A DNA stretch of 64,000 nt. Origin: Manis javanica. Taxonomy: Eukaryota; Chordata; Mammalia; Pholidota; Manidae. The position numbers were made by a program, and so were the translations under genes. Positions 23,163 to 35,599 of the stretch are shown here, piece by piece. Within the stretch, counting starts at the first letter, position 1. Every line of letters begins with the position of its first letter. Under the pieces are notes generated by a model. The model saw nothing but the letters and a program-made list of their open reading frames with translations, did not search any database and had not been told where the DNA came from. Location of the stretch: NCBI RefSeq assembly GCF_040802235.1, contig NC_133166.1, positions 116,078,991 through 116,142,990 on the forward strand, read 5' to 3'.

Positions 23163-23192
23163 TCGGCTCAAAGTCCAAGGCAAAATGTTAAG
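23163..23192 (-). other. MALAT1: Counterpart of the MALAT1 m6A-switch hairpin
   Basis: On the RNA strand the segment reads CUUAACAUUUUGCC then UUGGACUUUGAG. The GGACU (DRACH) site at 23176-23172 corresponds to the human A2577 methylation site whose modification exposes an opposing U-tract to HNRNPC. The U-tract here has four U rather than five. Confidence 0.6.
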
Positions 23193-24418
23193 CTGCTTAC
23201 TTCATCTTCTATTACTTCAGTTACCAAAGTCCTTTCAATTTGCCAAAGAAAACTAAGGTACGGGATACACGGCCTTTCAATTAGCTCTCCAAAATTCATC
23301 TACCTTAATTCCTAAATTCAGTCCTCTTAGTAGCTTTTTAACTGCTTTTCCTTCTAGCTTCCGGATAGTCTTCTAAATTGGTCCTGGTCTACGGTAGTTT
23401 CACCTCATCTTTTTCAATCGAACTTCTGAACAAAATTCGTAAGCTTTGTTAATAAATTCTTAGTATACAAAATCAATTTCCTGTTTTTCCTGGTAGTTTA
23501 TCCAACTTTTCGGCCTTAAAGCTTTTTAAAAATCTCTATCTTGTGTACTTGTATTCAATAGTTACCGTAGCTTTTCATTTTTATCTTTAGTAACTGTAAC
23601 TATCGCGACGGCGTTTCCACTCGTTTCTAACTTCTCTCGTTCCCTACATCTGTATCTGCGCCCTTAGTTGCTTCGGTTTTCTAGCTTGTCTAAATCTACC
23701 TTTGGTTTTCCGTTTTTCTGTCTTCTTTCTAAAAGGCATGTTTTATTTTCTGGTTTTCCTATCTTCTCTCTTCTTCACCTTCCTGTGTTTCTATCTTCCG
23801 AGTTTTCCACTTCGAATTTCTAATCTTCGTCCGAATTTACCCTACCACTACTATTTCCGTCAATATTTAGCAAATGCCTTAAGAACTGGGCTTCACACTT
23901 TTACGCCACCATGTATTTCAAGGTCATCTAGTAAATCGCCTTCAATTTAATTTTTTCAAGATGGCCTTTAAAATATTTCATCTCCTGCAGCTTTTTTTAA
24001 ACGTTCAGGTTCTATTTATACCACCTACGTTTTAACACTAATGTCACCTTCAATTTAGAGCTTTTTAAAACCCTGAATTTCGCAGTCCTAACTCTACAGC
24101 AATATAATTTTGCTCCTTTAAGAAGCTTCAGCTCTTAACCTCCGTCACATTCCAGAAATATTTTTCTTATAAACTGTCTTCACATTTTCTTTTAAGTAAC
24201 ATCTTAAGTCAAAGAATCTACTGCTAAGATTGTCTCAAGCATGTTTCACTACTTACAAATTCTAAAGATTTATATTAATTTCTCTCCTTAACAAAATTAG
24301 CTATAGTAATTTCTATCTTTTTAATAAAACTTATCTGCGGTCCCAAACGAAAGCTTCTGCCTCAAAAGCTCTCTCTGCGCTCGCTGCCTGAATGCCTGCC
24401 GCAGAGCCCGGGGAGGCA

Positions 24419-24426
24419 TATTTATA
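24419..24426 (-). promoter_or_regulatory. MALAT1: TATA box of MALAT1
   Basis: TATAAATA on the minus strand, followed by a GGCAGGCATT start region resembling the human GGTAGGCATT start. Upstream, 'tttttgcttccctcacaaag' on the minus strand matches a block I recognise from the human promoter. This gives a start near 24391-24398. Confidence 0.85.
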
Positions 24427-24429
24427 GTG

Positions 24430-25555
24430 AAAAGGCGGCTCACACCTCCGATTCCCATAACCCTCCGCCCGCTTTGTGAGGGAAGCAAAAATAGTCCCCG
24501 GAAGAGTTAAAAATAGAATCTGGATTACAAACCCTTCTAGACTTTTTCGTAAGTTTTATGCAACCTTATTATGTGCCCGGAACTATTTGAAACTTATTAG
24601 CAAGTAGATTTGAGCTGAAAATTCAGGAAAAAACGATCTAGTCACATTTAAATAGACCAAACAGCTCACAGAGACATTACTTGGGACTTTTTTAGTAGCT
24701 TTTAAAATGCTTTTCATACCTTTGGAGTACATACAGTACGCACTATTTTAGTACTTTTTTAAGGAAGGCTCAAATGGGTTTGCGGAGGCTTTGCCTTCCG
24801 TTATGCGAAAGCGTCAGACCGCAGCCATTTTGGAGGTGTCAGTTTTCCACAAACTGCCTCGAGTCCTGCAGGTTGATTATGTGCTTATCACACGCGTTTA
24901 GGTTGCTCTTTTATGAAAGAAATCCAAGCAGCTGTGTGATCTGCTTCAGAAAGTTCTAAGTGTGGACATTCACTTTTAAAATGGTCTCAAATAGCCACGA
25001 TACACTGACCCTCCCGCAAGAGGCGCAGCCCCAACTCAGTCTTTCTGTATCTGAGGCATTGGGGTGACTTGGATTAGTTATTTTACATGGTTAAAGTTTT
25101 TGTTGTTACGAAATGTCAGCTAGACCAGGTTCCTTTTGGTTAACTACTTAGAGGTTTAAAATGAAGCCTAGGTTAATTTTCTGATCTGTCCAAACGCGAA
25201 TCGTTGCTAAGCTTCCAGGCTTCTCTCATTAAACTTAACAAAATCCAAGTCCGCTGTCAAAACCTTAAGTGTCCCCTTTGAAGTACCCCAAACGGCCAAG
25301 GTTTAGGTTCCAAAGACACGGCGACCTTGGGCAGCCACTCTGGGAACGTTAACGTATTCCCGTGTTTGTGAACCTTTACGAGTTTGCTCTCCCAAGTCTG
25401 TTTTGCAGATATCGATAGAGATATAAATTCTAACTCCATTTTCAAAATTTTTAAATTGGATACGGAATAAAACTAAAGGCTTTTGTTCTAACCCAAAGCT
25501 TTTTCCTTATACCTCGGCTTGAGCAATTTTACTCTTAAAACACCCCCGGGGCTTC
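24430..25555 (-). promoter_or_regulatory. MALAT1: MALAT1 upstream region / 5' extension of long isoform
   Basis: The human long MALAT1 record starts more than 1 kb upstream of the TATA-driven start. This region is the syntenic counterpart. A CCAAAATGGC (YY1-like, minus strand) occurs at about 24825-24834 next to a GCATAACGGAA segment resembling the human 'GCGTAATGGAA'. No repeat or coding exon seen. Confidence 0.5.
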
Positions 25556-25559
25556 CCAC

Positions 25560-26130
25560 CTAAAGAGCTGACTTAAGCACCGACATGAGCCCCGCTGCAG
25601 CGTCTCGGACACTGTAGAGTCCCCGGGGAGAGAAAAGGGATCTGCCTCCCCGCCAAGGCCTGGGTATTTGGAAAGCATGATGGCGCCGGGGGTCGCGAGA
25701 CACGGGTATCCAGGCGGCTCTAACGTCTACACGGAAAAGCAGGGGAGGGGTGGGCGCGGCCCCACTGGCTCCAAAGGGTCGGTCTCCGGGGCCCGGACCC
25801 CAGAAGCGAGGCCGGAACAGGTGTCCGGAGGCCCCAGAGGCCCCGCGGTCCGAGGAGGAGGGCAGCGGGGGGAGGGGCGCGGCACAGGCACCCATTCCCC
25901 GTCCCCACCCCGCGCAAGGATACGCGGGTCGTGAGCCGCCGCCTCCCTTTGTGAAGCGCCAGCTCAGGGCGAGTGGGCACTGCCGGTTCTAACCGGCTTT
26001 AGCCGGTCTGGGCCGCCTCCGCGAGCCGTGGCCGTTGCCGCAGCGCGCCACTGCGCACGCGCGCCCCGCCGCCAGGGCTTGGCCGGGGTTGGTGCGTCGG
26101 GGGACCTGGGCCGGGGGCATCATGGGCGTC
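25560..26130. promoter_or_regulatory. CpG island upstream of MALAT1 with NRF1-like site
   Basis: High GC and frequent CpG, including an NRF1-type palindrome TGCGCACGCGCG at 26052-26063. This is a plausible start region for the long MALAT1 form on the minus strand, for an antisense or divergent transcript on the plus strand, or both. Overlapping ORFs on both strands (for example 25560-25895 minus, 25668-25934 plus) are by-products of composition. Confidence 0.6.
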
Positions 26131-26654
26131 TTTCTGCCCTCGGGTCTCTATTCCTGAGCTGCGGCCCTCCTTCCCTCTTCAGCCCGGAGCTGCCTTTCCG
26201 TCCTCTTTCCTGTCCTTTGTCATTCCTCCTTATCGTCTCAAAGTCGTGCATGCATTAGAGTCGCACACACTCCCCTGGTCGTAGCCAAACGCCGTTTAGT
26301 GTAACATCCCCCGGGTGCTTGCACCTCACCAGGTCCTACTAGTCTAGAACGCTCGAGGCGGAGGGGGTCTCCGATGGACCTGGCAGCTGCCTTGATTTTT
26401 TGAAAAGAAACGAGAAGCAGTGAGATAAAGTGGAAGAGCAAGGGGCACAGTGGTTTAAGCTAGGAGCCCAGGACAGGATGGCGATTCCCATCCCGTCTCA
26501 CCTGCAGTCTTTATTTCTAGAATCTACAAAATGGCAAATGTCTTTAGCAGCAAGTTCCAAGACGGGAAGATGGAGTACAGCGGCACGGTGAAGGTCGGGA
26601 TAGCAGCCAAATGACATCAGGGTTGTATTCTCCGTATTTTAAATCCCCCCTCGA

Positions 26655-26880
26655 CTCCAGTAAATTACGAAGGTTGTGAAGGGGCGGGGCGGGCCTGGGG
26701 GGCTCCAGCAAACGAGGCGCCTGGTCGGGGAGCCCCCTCCCCAAGCCGGTGAAGCAGCGGCTCGGAGCGGGCCCTGGCGCGGCCGTCCTGTCCGGGCCGG
26801 CGCGCCCCCGGCTCCCGCCCGCCCCCGGGAGTGGGATGGTGCCGAGAGGCAGACGGCGCCGCTCAGACACAGCCTTGGTG
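26655..26880. promoter_or_regulatory. Second small CpG-rich island
   Basis: A short CpG-dense stretch with a GC box (ggggcggggcgggcc at about 26681). It is separated from the previous island by about 500 bp of ordinary sequence. Its role is unknown. It may belong to the MALAT1 promoter domain. Confidence 0.5.
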
Positions 26881-26924
26881 TCCGCTCTGCACTGGAAACA
26901 TTTTCGTGGAATTTTGGTGCTGGA

Positions 26925-27060
26925 GGCAGAAAACCGAGTTGGGTCACCTCATTTTACAGATGAGGATTTGGGAGCCTGGGGAGTTTGTCATTTACCTAAA
27001 ATCAGACACAGCCAATTAGTACTGGAACCAATTGTTGCATCCCAGAATTTGACCTGGATG
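26925..27060 (-). repeat. MIR SINE
   Basis: Reverse-complement MIR: 'tcacctcattttacagatgagga', then 'aaaatcagacacagccaattagtactgga'. Confidence 0.7.
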
Positions 27061-29455
27061 GTCCCTCCCTCCCCTCCCTCCTCGCCTCCCACTGCCACGG
27101 CCTCCCCCAGTACCTGAGTCCCCTCCCCACCTGCAGTCTGCTCCTGGGACCCCTCCCCTACCCGTGCTCTCTCCCACTCTGGAGCTGAGAAATGAATGAG
27201 CATGAGCCCTGAAGTGCTTTAAATAATTGCCAGTGTCACTGAACTAGTCATTCCATTCCCTTAGCATTTCCTCGTACTTTTAAAATGGCTGTGTATTTGG
27301 TTAATTCTCCCGGGTTTTGGGGAAAGAAATCAAGATTTGAATGGATCTCTGCACTCAGGAATCTCTCCTGCTGCAAGAGATGGCCTGCCAAGGCCAAAGA
27401 GAAAACTATGTATTTTTCTCCAGTTGTTAAGTGAAAAATGTTGTAGAGAAGATTATGGACACTAACTCCTGTTTTTACTGTTTAGGCCCAAACATTTACT
27501 TCCTTCATCTTCTCTCCTAGCTTTAGCTTCCCCAGTGTCTGGCCGTCTCCAAATGATTCCAATTCCCTCCTCCTCTTCTTTGTATAATGAGGCTCCTCAG
27601 GAATATTTATTTAAGCAAGATGGCCTAAAATTGCCATGTTGTTTGGTGAGGACATTAATAATACATTTGATTATGTGTCCTTCTCTCACCTCTTGGTGCT
27701 AAGCATCCCTTTGATATAAAATGCTTTTCAAGGCACCTTTGCTCTGATCTGCATGCATGTCCCTTTTAACTTCCGAATGTGTGAGGGCAGCTTCTCTCTC
27801 CACTTACTGTCATGTCCTGTTTATTCCCCTCCACCTCACCCTGAAGCCCAGTCTTCATTGGGCCTACGGACAAATGTAAGAGGGCGAATCCATTTAGCTG
27901 ATGTCTCACGCTCTCGGCTCCCCACCCTCAAAAAAGCTGGGCTAAAAATAGGGCCCTTGGTTCTGTCTCCTGGCAATGACTCCACTGACAAACACCCATG
28001 TGACCTTGGACACTGACCCAAATAACTTCTCAAAATGAGGAGATGAGACGAAGTAAGTGATGATGCTAATTCCAGAATAAAGAGTCAACAAAGAGATGAG
28101 GAGAGAACATGGAAGATTTTCTAGGCCACCTGGCTATGGCTTTAAGGAGGTGGGCACTGAAAAGGACTGAAGTAGCACAAATTTAGCATCAGGTCTCAGG
28201 CCTGTGTCAGCAAGGCCCTACCTAATCCTCCAAACTCATATCAGGCCAGAAACCTCCAGAGAATGCCAGAACCTTCTCCATCTCCTTCCCTGTTTAGTGA
28301 AGCCAGTTGGGCTTACTTAAGAGACAAGCTTCTGAGGCCCTTCATTTCTGAATCTGGGGTCCAGAGGCCAGTCTGGGTGCGTCTTCAGCTACACCTGGAT
28401 TTTCCCCAGACCTCTTGGGTTTAATTTTATCTAATCCAGTGATTTTTGTCTAATCCTGCACTACCAGAGATTTCTCTGGAATGCAGTTCAAAAATAAAAG
28501 GGAAGTGAAATCCCCCAAAAACGACATTTTTGTTTTTTAAAGACTCTAGGGATTTGCAGTTCCCAGCCTGCTCCTCCGGCGCACCTCCAGAGCTGATCTT
28601 TGGAAAAACAACTGCACAAATGTTCCCTCACACCCACAGAGATGACTCAGCTTGAGCTCCATTATAATGAAAAGAGATCATTGTTTTCTGGAGGACTTTG
28701 AACAACTAAAAATACACCCTGGAAAAGTTTAAAATCAACCCTGAATCCCTCCAGATGCCCCATCAGCATGCAGAGTGGCAATTCCAGCAAAAACAAGTTT
28801 AGAGAGACTAGAAGTGGCTGTGTCACTGGCCTTCCCCTAAATGCTTTCGTAAGAGGCAGCCCCTGGCCTCCCCTCGCAGGCACATGACCTCACTAGGCAG
28901 AAGAGTAAGGGGAGCTCCCCTTATGTTCCTGAGAGAACCATCATCTAAACGTAGAGGAAGGATTCTGGGTGAGCTAGAGTCCTCTTTCTGGTAGGCAACA
29001 AAGGAGAAAGTATCTTGAAGGATCAGTTCTCCACCCCCAGCCACGAGCTCCCTGCTGCTAGCTCCCTTCTTTAGTTTATTCACCACACAATGTCCTTGGC
29101 ACCCGGCCCTGCCGCCTGCTAGTGGGTGTTTGCGGAAGGCCTGGCTGTAGAAGCCCAGCTGCAGCCCCGTGGCTGCGGGAGGGCAGGGTGACAACAAAGG
29201 GCAGAACGGAAGGAGGCTCTCCAGGGAGCGGCTGTGGCCCTTTTTCCACAGGCTCAGAGTTTTGTGAGACCCCCTCACCCAGTGTTCTAGACCTCCCTTC
29301 CCCAGGCTGTCCCCCCCCTCTGGCCTCTCCTCCTGTCCCAGTTAGTCCTCCGTGGAGACTTTCTACCGACCTCACCTACAGTCCACCTGCTTTCCTTGGT
29401 CCCTGTGTGTCCCTGGAGTGTCTACAGGACAGTAAATCCAGACACAGCTTTATTT
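27061..29455. other. Unannotated intergenic DNA
   Basis: Unique-looking sequence with no exon or repeat I can defend. A TGACTCAGC element (AP-1/MAF-like) at about 28643 and similar sites are compatible with enhancer function but are too short to prove it. Confidence 0.3.
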
Positions 29456-29469
29456 TCTGTAACATTGAT

Positions 29470-29645
29470 TGAGAGCTGCTCTATGCATTTTCCATGCCTG
29501 ATCTCCCTTCAGTTCTCACAAGCACTGTGAGGGTAATGCTGCGATTATGCCCCTGGATGGGGGAGGAAATTGAGGCCTAGGACGTCCCTCTCGGTATCAC
29601 TGGTGCCTGGCACACAACAGAAGCTCAATACGTGTCTATTGAGCA
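29470..29645 (-). repeat. MIR/L2-like relic
   Basis: It has 'ttctcacaagcactgtgagggtaatgctgcgattatgcccc' followed by 'gaggaaattgaggcctagg', the antisense MIR pattern. 'tgcctggcacacaacagaagctcaatacgtg' then follows, which resembles an L2 3' end. Confidence 0.55.
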
Positions 29646-32600
29646 ATGACCAAATGAGTAAACTGGGCCAGCGTCTCTTTTGGAATTAAAAACCCAAGCA
29701 GAACATTGAAAGAGCATGTGTGGTAGATGCTGGAAGCGCAGCACGGCTGAGTGACTGACCATTCAGCACCTATGGGGCTGGACAGGGTACAGTATCCCCT
29801 GTCCTGGAATGTCCAGTCCAGAGACACTTGTGAAAAATAAGCTCAGTCATAATGTGAGGTTTTAGCAGTTCCTTGTGCTGCTTAAGTATTGGCATGTGTT
29901 CAGAAGGCAAGAAGGAAATTATTAGGCACAGCTTGAGTGCTTTGGTAGGAACAAAATGCATTTAGATTTGGCATAAACACGCTACCCATCAGGACGGAGA
30001 GAAATTGAAGCAGGGGTACTGCTTCCTTCTCTGGGGAAAACCACCTTAGGTCTCCACGGAGCTTCCCTCGAGGCCCAGCCCTGCTGTCATCTGCTGCATG
30101 ACTCATGGCGGGAGGTGTGCGTCCAGCCGCCACCTGTGCTGGGGCCTCTGGTTACTCACCCACTGGGGCCTGCTGATTGGACCCTCAGAAATTGCCTGAA
30201 GGAACAGTGAGGCTTCCCCATGACTCACACCCACATGCTGCATCCCTGACCTGCTGGGTCACCCACTTGAGGTCCTTGGCAGATGTGTGTGTTAGCACCA
30301 CATACCCAGCACAATGCTTATTAAACATTTCACACTATCTACACACACACAAGTCGTGTTCATTCACACTAGGGCAGAGGTCACCCAATTCTAGGACCTT
30401 TGCTGGAGGTACATGCCAGTAAAACAGAAGCCCACAGCATTGTGGGTCCTTCTCTGGCGCTAACATAATAGGAGAGCCAGACAGAGATTGAGAAGGAATG
30501 GACCTCAAAAGTCCTTGGTGGTGGGAACTCACTAGGAAGCAGGGGAAGCAGGAAGGGGAGATGGGAGTGTGGTCTGGGAGGGCTTGAATTTCCCAGACGG
30601 GAAGTTTGGACACTGCTCTTTGAACAGAAGGACAATGTCTGAGCTGGGAGAAGCCCTGGCTTTGGGAAATACTGTGTGGCTGCTCTTTGCCAGGTGGCTG
30701 AGCAGGGAGAGGTGGCAGAGGGGAGGGCACTGGAGTTGACTGTCATAGCCCGGGCTAGAGGTCACGGAGGCCTGGACCAGGGTAGGTGCTGGCGTGGGAC
30801 AAGCTAAAGGAGCAGGTAGGGGAGGCCTGCCTGACGGTCCCTGGGCTCCCACACTGGTCTCCTCTGTCTCTTCAGCAGCTGGCCCTTCCCACACTCATGT
30901 TCTCTACTCTTGATGACACATCTGTTTGGAATGTACCACCCTGACTCTTTAGAAGAGACTCATTTTCATTACCTGCCCACATGTCACTCCTTGGAAAAGG
31001 CAACGGCATCTCCAAAGTCATTCCCACCCCAGAGTTACTCTCTGCCACAGCACAGCCTGCATTTCCCTAGATGATGATGTTTATCAACAGGTGCCCCTCA
31101 CTCCTCCGGAGGTCATGGGGACTCCAGGCTTTGCAGCCTGGTTGCTAGGAGGACGGGGTGGCACTGCCTCCTGTGGGTGGGCAAAGAGCAGCCTCAGGCT
31201 CACTCTGAGCAGATGGAGGAGGGGCAGGTCTGCACCAGCCTTGCTGAAGGAGAGCCCCTCCCTGCTGTGGACAGAGGGAGCGGACGCCGTGCAGATGTCA
31301 CTTGGCCCTGTTCGGTGACTGGACTTTATTGTCCGAGGCTGGAGGTCTGGCCCCTGCATTCCAGCTGCTAGTGTCCAGGGAGAGCCTAAGGCACTGGCTG
31401 GAGCTGGGGGCCCAGGGCGGAGGGAGGGGAGAGAGAAGAGAGAGCTCCCCAGGTCACTGTGGCTCTGCTCTCTCCACAGAGGTCACTTCTTTCACTTGGG
31501 AGCTTCTAGAAATGAATATACAAAATACTCCTCCCAAGAACACAGAGCATCCAGATAATTCCTAGGGAGAAGTGGTGCCCCCCCCCCAATGTTTAGGTGC
31601 ACCGGGCCTGTTCCAGCCCTGCTGCCCAGTATCCTGAGGGAGACACCCCCATGCAGAGCTGACTTGGCTCAAGAATACTGAAACGATGGTGTAAGCTCGA
31701 ACTCCTTCTTTGCCTTCCCAGGAGCAAGACTCCTGGGGCCTCTGGGACTGTTGGTGGTGGGGGGAGAGGCGGGGAGCCCTGGTGTCCAGGCAGTGTTGGC
31801 AATGCAGTGCCCGGCCTGCTTGAGGTTCTGACATGTCCAAGTCAGACGGGCCTGCTGTGGCTGTCACTAAGCCTCTGAGGCTGCCCAGGGCCTCTTCAGC
31901 CTGCAGCCCATACAAGCAAAAGAATTTTGGACTCAGCAGGGCCTGGGAAGAAGGTGGAGCTGAGAACAGCATTGGCTAACGATCTAGTGGAAATTTCCAT
32001 GACCATTCTGCCCAGGCAAAGACTTCAACTGAGGTCCAAGGTGTAGAGACCTGGGGGCTAGAGATTGTCAGGGCCACAGAGGGTCACCCTGCCTCATTCT
32101 GCCAGATCTTCATCACCTACTGCCCCACGCTGAACCCCTGAACAGGACCATAACTTTCAATCAGTCATGACCCCTCTGTGTCCCCTCTTTCCAGTCCTGT
32201 TTGCTGCCAGATCTGTGATCATGCAACACTATGCTACCTCTCCCCCAAGGTCATGCCAATTCTCCCTGCCAATGGAGGCCCCACTTTAGGAGTCAGGTTG
32301 GGGTCCCTTTCCTTCTGCAAGCAGCCTTCCCTGCTGAATGGTCAGTCTGCCCTGCAGATTCCTGTGGCCATCATGGCTCAGTGACCTCTCAGCCCTCCTT
32401 TGGTCACACCCTTTGCTCAGAGACTTGTCTGTTGTCACCTTGAGCTAGGCTATATGACTTTTGCTTCTTGTTGTCATTTAACATCCTCGGAAACAGAGTC
32501 AAGTCTTCCTATAGCCCTGCCTCAGCTCAGAGCAGTTCTGCACACGGCATCCACATGGTTGAGCCTGTGCAGCCTTGGGCCTGCACTGGCCACTCTGAGA

Positions 32601-32995
32601 AGCTCACCCCAGGTTCCAGCTGGGGGCTCCAGGATTTGCCCCCAGCCAGGCGATAGGCAGGAATGTTTCAAGGCGCCACCTCCCCTCCTGTCACTAGCCA
32701 GAATCCCAGCCTGGCCATTCTAGAGACTGAATGAGGAGGACCAGCCCTGGGCCCTGGCTGGAGCCTTCCCCGGGGCACGGCTGCCCTTGCTCACCAGCCC
32801 TCGGCTCTTGCCTTGCGACTTGGTTGTCCTGGAGCCATCAGGCATTTTCCCCCTTTCTTCCACTCAGCCTAAATGTCACCCTTTTTGGTGAAGCCTTCCT
32901 TCAGCTCCCACAAAGACCACAGATCTCTCCCTCCTCTGCACACGTCCCCCACCCCGTCTGGTCCTACAGCAATGTGAGCATTAGAGAGGGGTCAT
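29646..32995. other. Unannotated intergenic DNA
   Basis: GC-moderate unique sequence with many short overlapping ORFs. None shows a recognised domain or paired splice sites. Confidence 0.3.
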
Positions 32996-32997
32996 GG

Positions 32998-33235
32998 TGA
33001 CAGTGGCCCTGAGAGTCCTCACACTCAGTCCGAGCCTGGCTCCTCCACTGCTGGCTCTACTCTGTGACATTGGCAACTTACTTGACCTCTCTGAATCAGG
33101 CTTATCCCTCAGTGAAATAGGAATGACCTGTGGAACACCCCCTCCTAGGGTTATGAGGTTGTCAGTGGCTTGGTACAGTGCCTGACTCAAACGATGTGAC
33201 TTGTATAGAGTGGCTGTCACTACCGACTAGGGTAT
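32998..33235 (+). repeat. MIR SINE
   Basis: Sense MIR: 'agcctggctcctccactgctggctc', 'tgacattggcaacttacttgacctctctgaa', 'gggttatgaggtt' and 'ggcttggtacagtgcctgactc'. Confidence 0.7.
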
Positions 33236-34479
33236 AAATGATGGCTGTCATTACCTGCCAGGGCTCTGTTCCCTCCAGCCTCCAGTACCAAGCGCAGCGC
33301 AGGGCATGCAGGCCTCACACGCAGCCCGGGATCTGTCAGGAGTTAGGCACATCTCCAGAAGGGGTTAAACACTGGCAGTGACTTTATCAATGCCTTGGGG
33401 AAGGAAGGAGGCACAGAAGTAACAAAATCAGGCCAGAGGCTGGGTGGAATTTTCCAGTGCTCATAAACAGGACCAGTCAGGTTGCTAAGGGAAGTCACCG
33501 TGGAAACGGTCACGTGTGCCTGCCCTCTAGTTATTCCAGCCTGGCTCAAGGACCACGACACAAGCTCCAGGCCTCTTCATTGGCTACCACCTGACTCTGG
33601 CCACCAAACCTGGCAGGAGATTGGCCGAGTGCAGTTGCTGGGCTGAAATTAGGCCTTCCCCACCCACACCCGGCCTGCTGGAAACTGTTCTTGAACAGGA
33701 GGAGGAAGGAAAGTAGGCTGCCAAAGGTGTTGCTATAGCAACTGCTTTCCTTTCTGCCCTTCTTGGAGTCAGCAGTAGACTTTTTGTTCTGGAAATACTT
33801 TTCCAAAGGCATGGGGTGTCAGCCATTTTACACTGACCTAACCTTCTTTTTTGAAGGGGGAATGCCTTTACCTTCCAGAGTAGGCAAGGAATTTCTGAGC
33901 TTCTACTTATGGGGTTCTTTACCAGTCCACCCCTGCGGGCCTTGGTTTCTTTTTGGGCAATGGGACATTCATTCCGAGACTAAGTCTGGATCATGTCTGC
34001 AAATGCTCAATGTAAACTGTGAAGCTCAGTGCACTTGCCACGTGTCTTTAATTGACCAGCACTTGACATTAGCTTAGTGTGAAATGGCCATCTGAGGTGG
34101 AGTTGGGGGCCCCACAGGCTTGTTTAGCAAAGCCCAGAGTCATGGGACCCGGGGGTCCCTTTGGAGTCTATGTCCTCTTCTGTCACCAACTGACTTCTGG
34201 GTCTGTTAGCAGTTCACATTGCCGCCAGGGACTCATTTTCTCATAAAAGGATTCCTCTGTAGATGATCTCCCGAGGCCCTCTCCAGGTCTGACATTCCCT
34301 GACCCTAAGTTAAAGGGCTGCCTGCTTTCTGCAATAAATCGGTAAAACTCCTTATCCTCATAGGGGTAGAAATACAGCCAACTGCCTTACCCTGAGCAAG
34401 GGCTGCACAGGCATGAGCTCGGTCTTCCCAGCAAGTGACCTTAGGTTTCTGCGTCACAGTGATGCCGGGTTCTTGCTGC

Positions 34480-35205
34480 GGAGTCGAAGAATGAACTTAG
34501 CAAACAGTCAAGGTAGGAGAGCCAGGGAGACTTTTATTGAGAGATACAGTGAGAGGACAGACAGAGCTCCTGGCGTGAGCCCCGAGGGGACAAGAGAGCC
34601 CGTGGTGGTGCATAGTCTAGGGGATTTACAGGCGGTTGAGAGACAAAGAGTTAGGGATGTAGACCCACCAAATGGTCTCTAAATGTTTACTTTTAAGGAG
34701 ACACTAAGTTTCTTATCAGGTTTCTGGACTATTTTGCAGAGTTAACATAAGAAATTTACTGCTTTGATCCTTTCTCAGAGTAACAGTTTTTTGGTTTGGG
34801 AGTATATTAGTCAAGGCTGCTTGTCTTGCTTTCAAGGTGAGTTGAGTTATTGACTTGATTAGGGCCGGAGGAGGAAAAGCAGCATCTTGGTAAAGCTAAA
34901 GATAAACTGGGTTTTTTTGCAGGCTTAAGTAAATTTTATAATAGCTTTATTTAATTGATACAAACAAGACATGGGCTATGCTGAGGTACTTTCTTATCTG
35001 GGAGATGTTCAAACATTCCAGGCCAGGTTATTCCTGGCTTTTTAGTTTTAGCTAATCTCCATTGAAGAATGTTTATATTGTTAGTTTGATATTTTACATT
35101 AGAGAATTAATGTGACTCTGTCTTTGTTTAATTCTTTAATATGGAGTTTTGGTGGGGGTCTTTTTCCGGAGGCCTTCACCCTACTCTGACTGCACCCACG
35201 GTCCT
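34480..35205 (-). mobile_element. Probable ERV LTR, antisense
   Basis: Read on the minus strand, the segment starts near 'gagacgaggaccgtgggtgcag' and runs AT-rich through a U3-like part. It reaches AATAAA-type sequence (TTTATT on plus at about 34533) followed by 'gtctccctggctctcc', then ends near 34480. It is flanked by MIR sequence on the right. The family was not assigned and the borders are approximate. Confidence 0.45.
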
Positions 35206-35340
35206 CGTCTCATTAGCACCTACCCATTTTAAAGATGAGGAACTGATGGCCCAAGAAATTAAGTAAACTTGCCCAAGGTCACACAGCCAGCAAACAGCAA
35301 GCTCAAGATTTACAGCCCAGTGGTCTGGCTCGTAGCTATC
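35206..35340 (-). repeat. MIR SINE
   Basis: Reverse-complement MIR: 'cacctacccattttaaagatgagga', 'aagtaaacttgcccaaggtcacacagccag' and 'tacagcccagtggtctggc'. Confidence 0.85.
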
Positions 35341-35424
35341 TTTCCAGACACCAACTGAAATGAAGATGAAAATAACATGGGTCTATTCAGAGTAGGTAAA
35401 ATACTGGGTGGAGGGGACCCTGGA

Positions 35425-35590
35425 CTAGGAACCAAAAGCCCTGTGCCTACTCTAGGCTCTGCCACTGGGTCACACTGGTTACCTCCAGCAAGTCATTTTT
35501 CCTCTGTTGGCCTCAGTTATTTTTAATAAATAAGAGATTACACCAGATCTCTGAGGGCCTTTCTAGGTTAAACACTGAGTCTTTGAGAAA
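35425..35590 (+). repeat. MIR SINE
   Basis: Sense MIR: 'ctctgccactgggtcacactgg', 'cagcaagtcatttttcctctg' and 'gcctcagtta', then a degraded tail ending 'gagggcctttctaggtt'. Confidence 0.7.
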
Positions 35591-35599
35591 ATCATGGAA

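Larger units (their letters stand above)
17695..24395 (-). ncRNA. MALAT1: MALAT1 long non-coding RNA (main form)
   Basis: A nuclear-speckle lncRNA of about 6.7 kb, apparently unspliced, transcribed leftwards. Identity rests on long stretches collinear with human MALAT1 as I know it: the 3' triple helix and mascRNA, the segment matching 'GGTTTACAGTTT' and 'CTAGAAACTAGAGC' near 22.3 kb, the 'GACTTTGAG' m6A region near 23.17 kb, and the TATA-start region near 24.4 kb. Transcription start is placed about 30 nt after the TATA box at 24426-24419. The order SCYL1-MALAT1 on the same strand matches human 11q13. It has many short ORFs but no conserved protein. MALAT1 associates with SR splicing factors and chromatin. 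An antisense transcript (TALAM1 in human) could exist here but cannot be shown from sequence. Odd points are a local tandem expansion at 20765-20864 and a CpG-dense block at 22.7-23.1 kb. Confidence 0.95.

Noticed and set aside
22665-23183. 172-codon minus-strand ORF inside MALAT1
   Set aside because: It arises from the CpG-rich, stop-poor block of a known non-coding RNA, and composition explains it.
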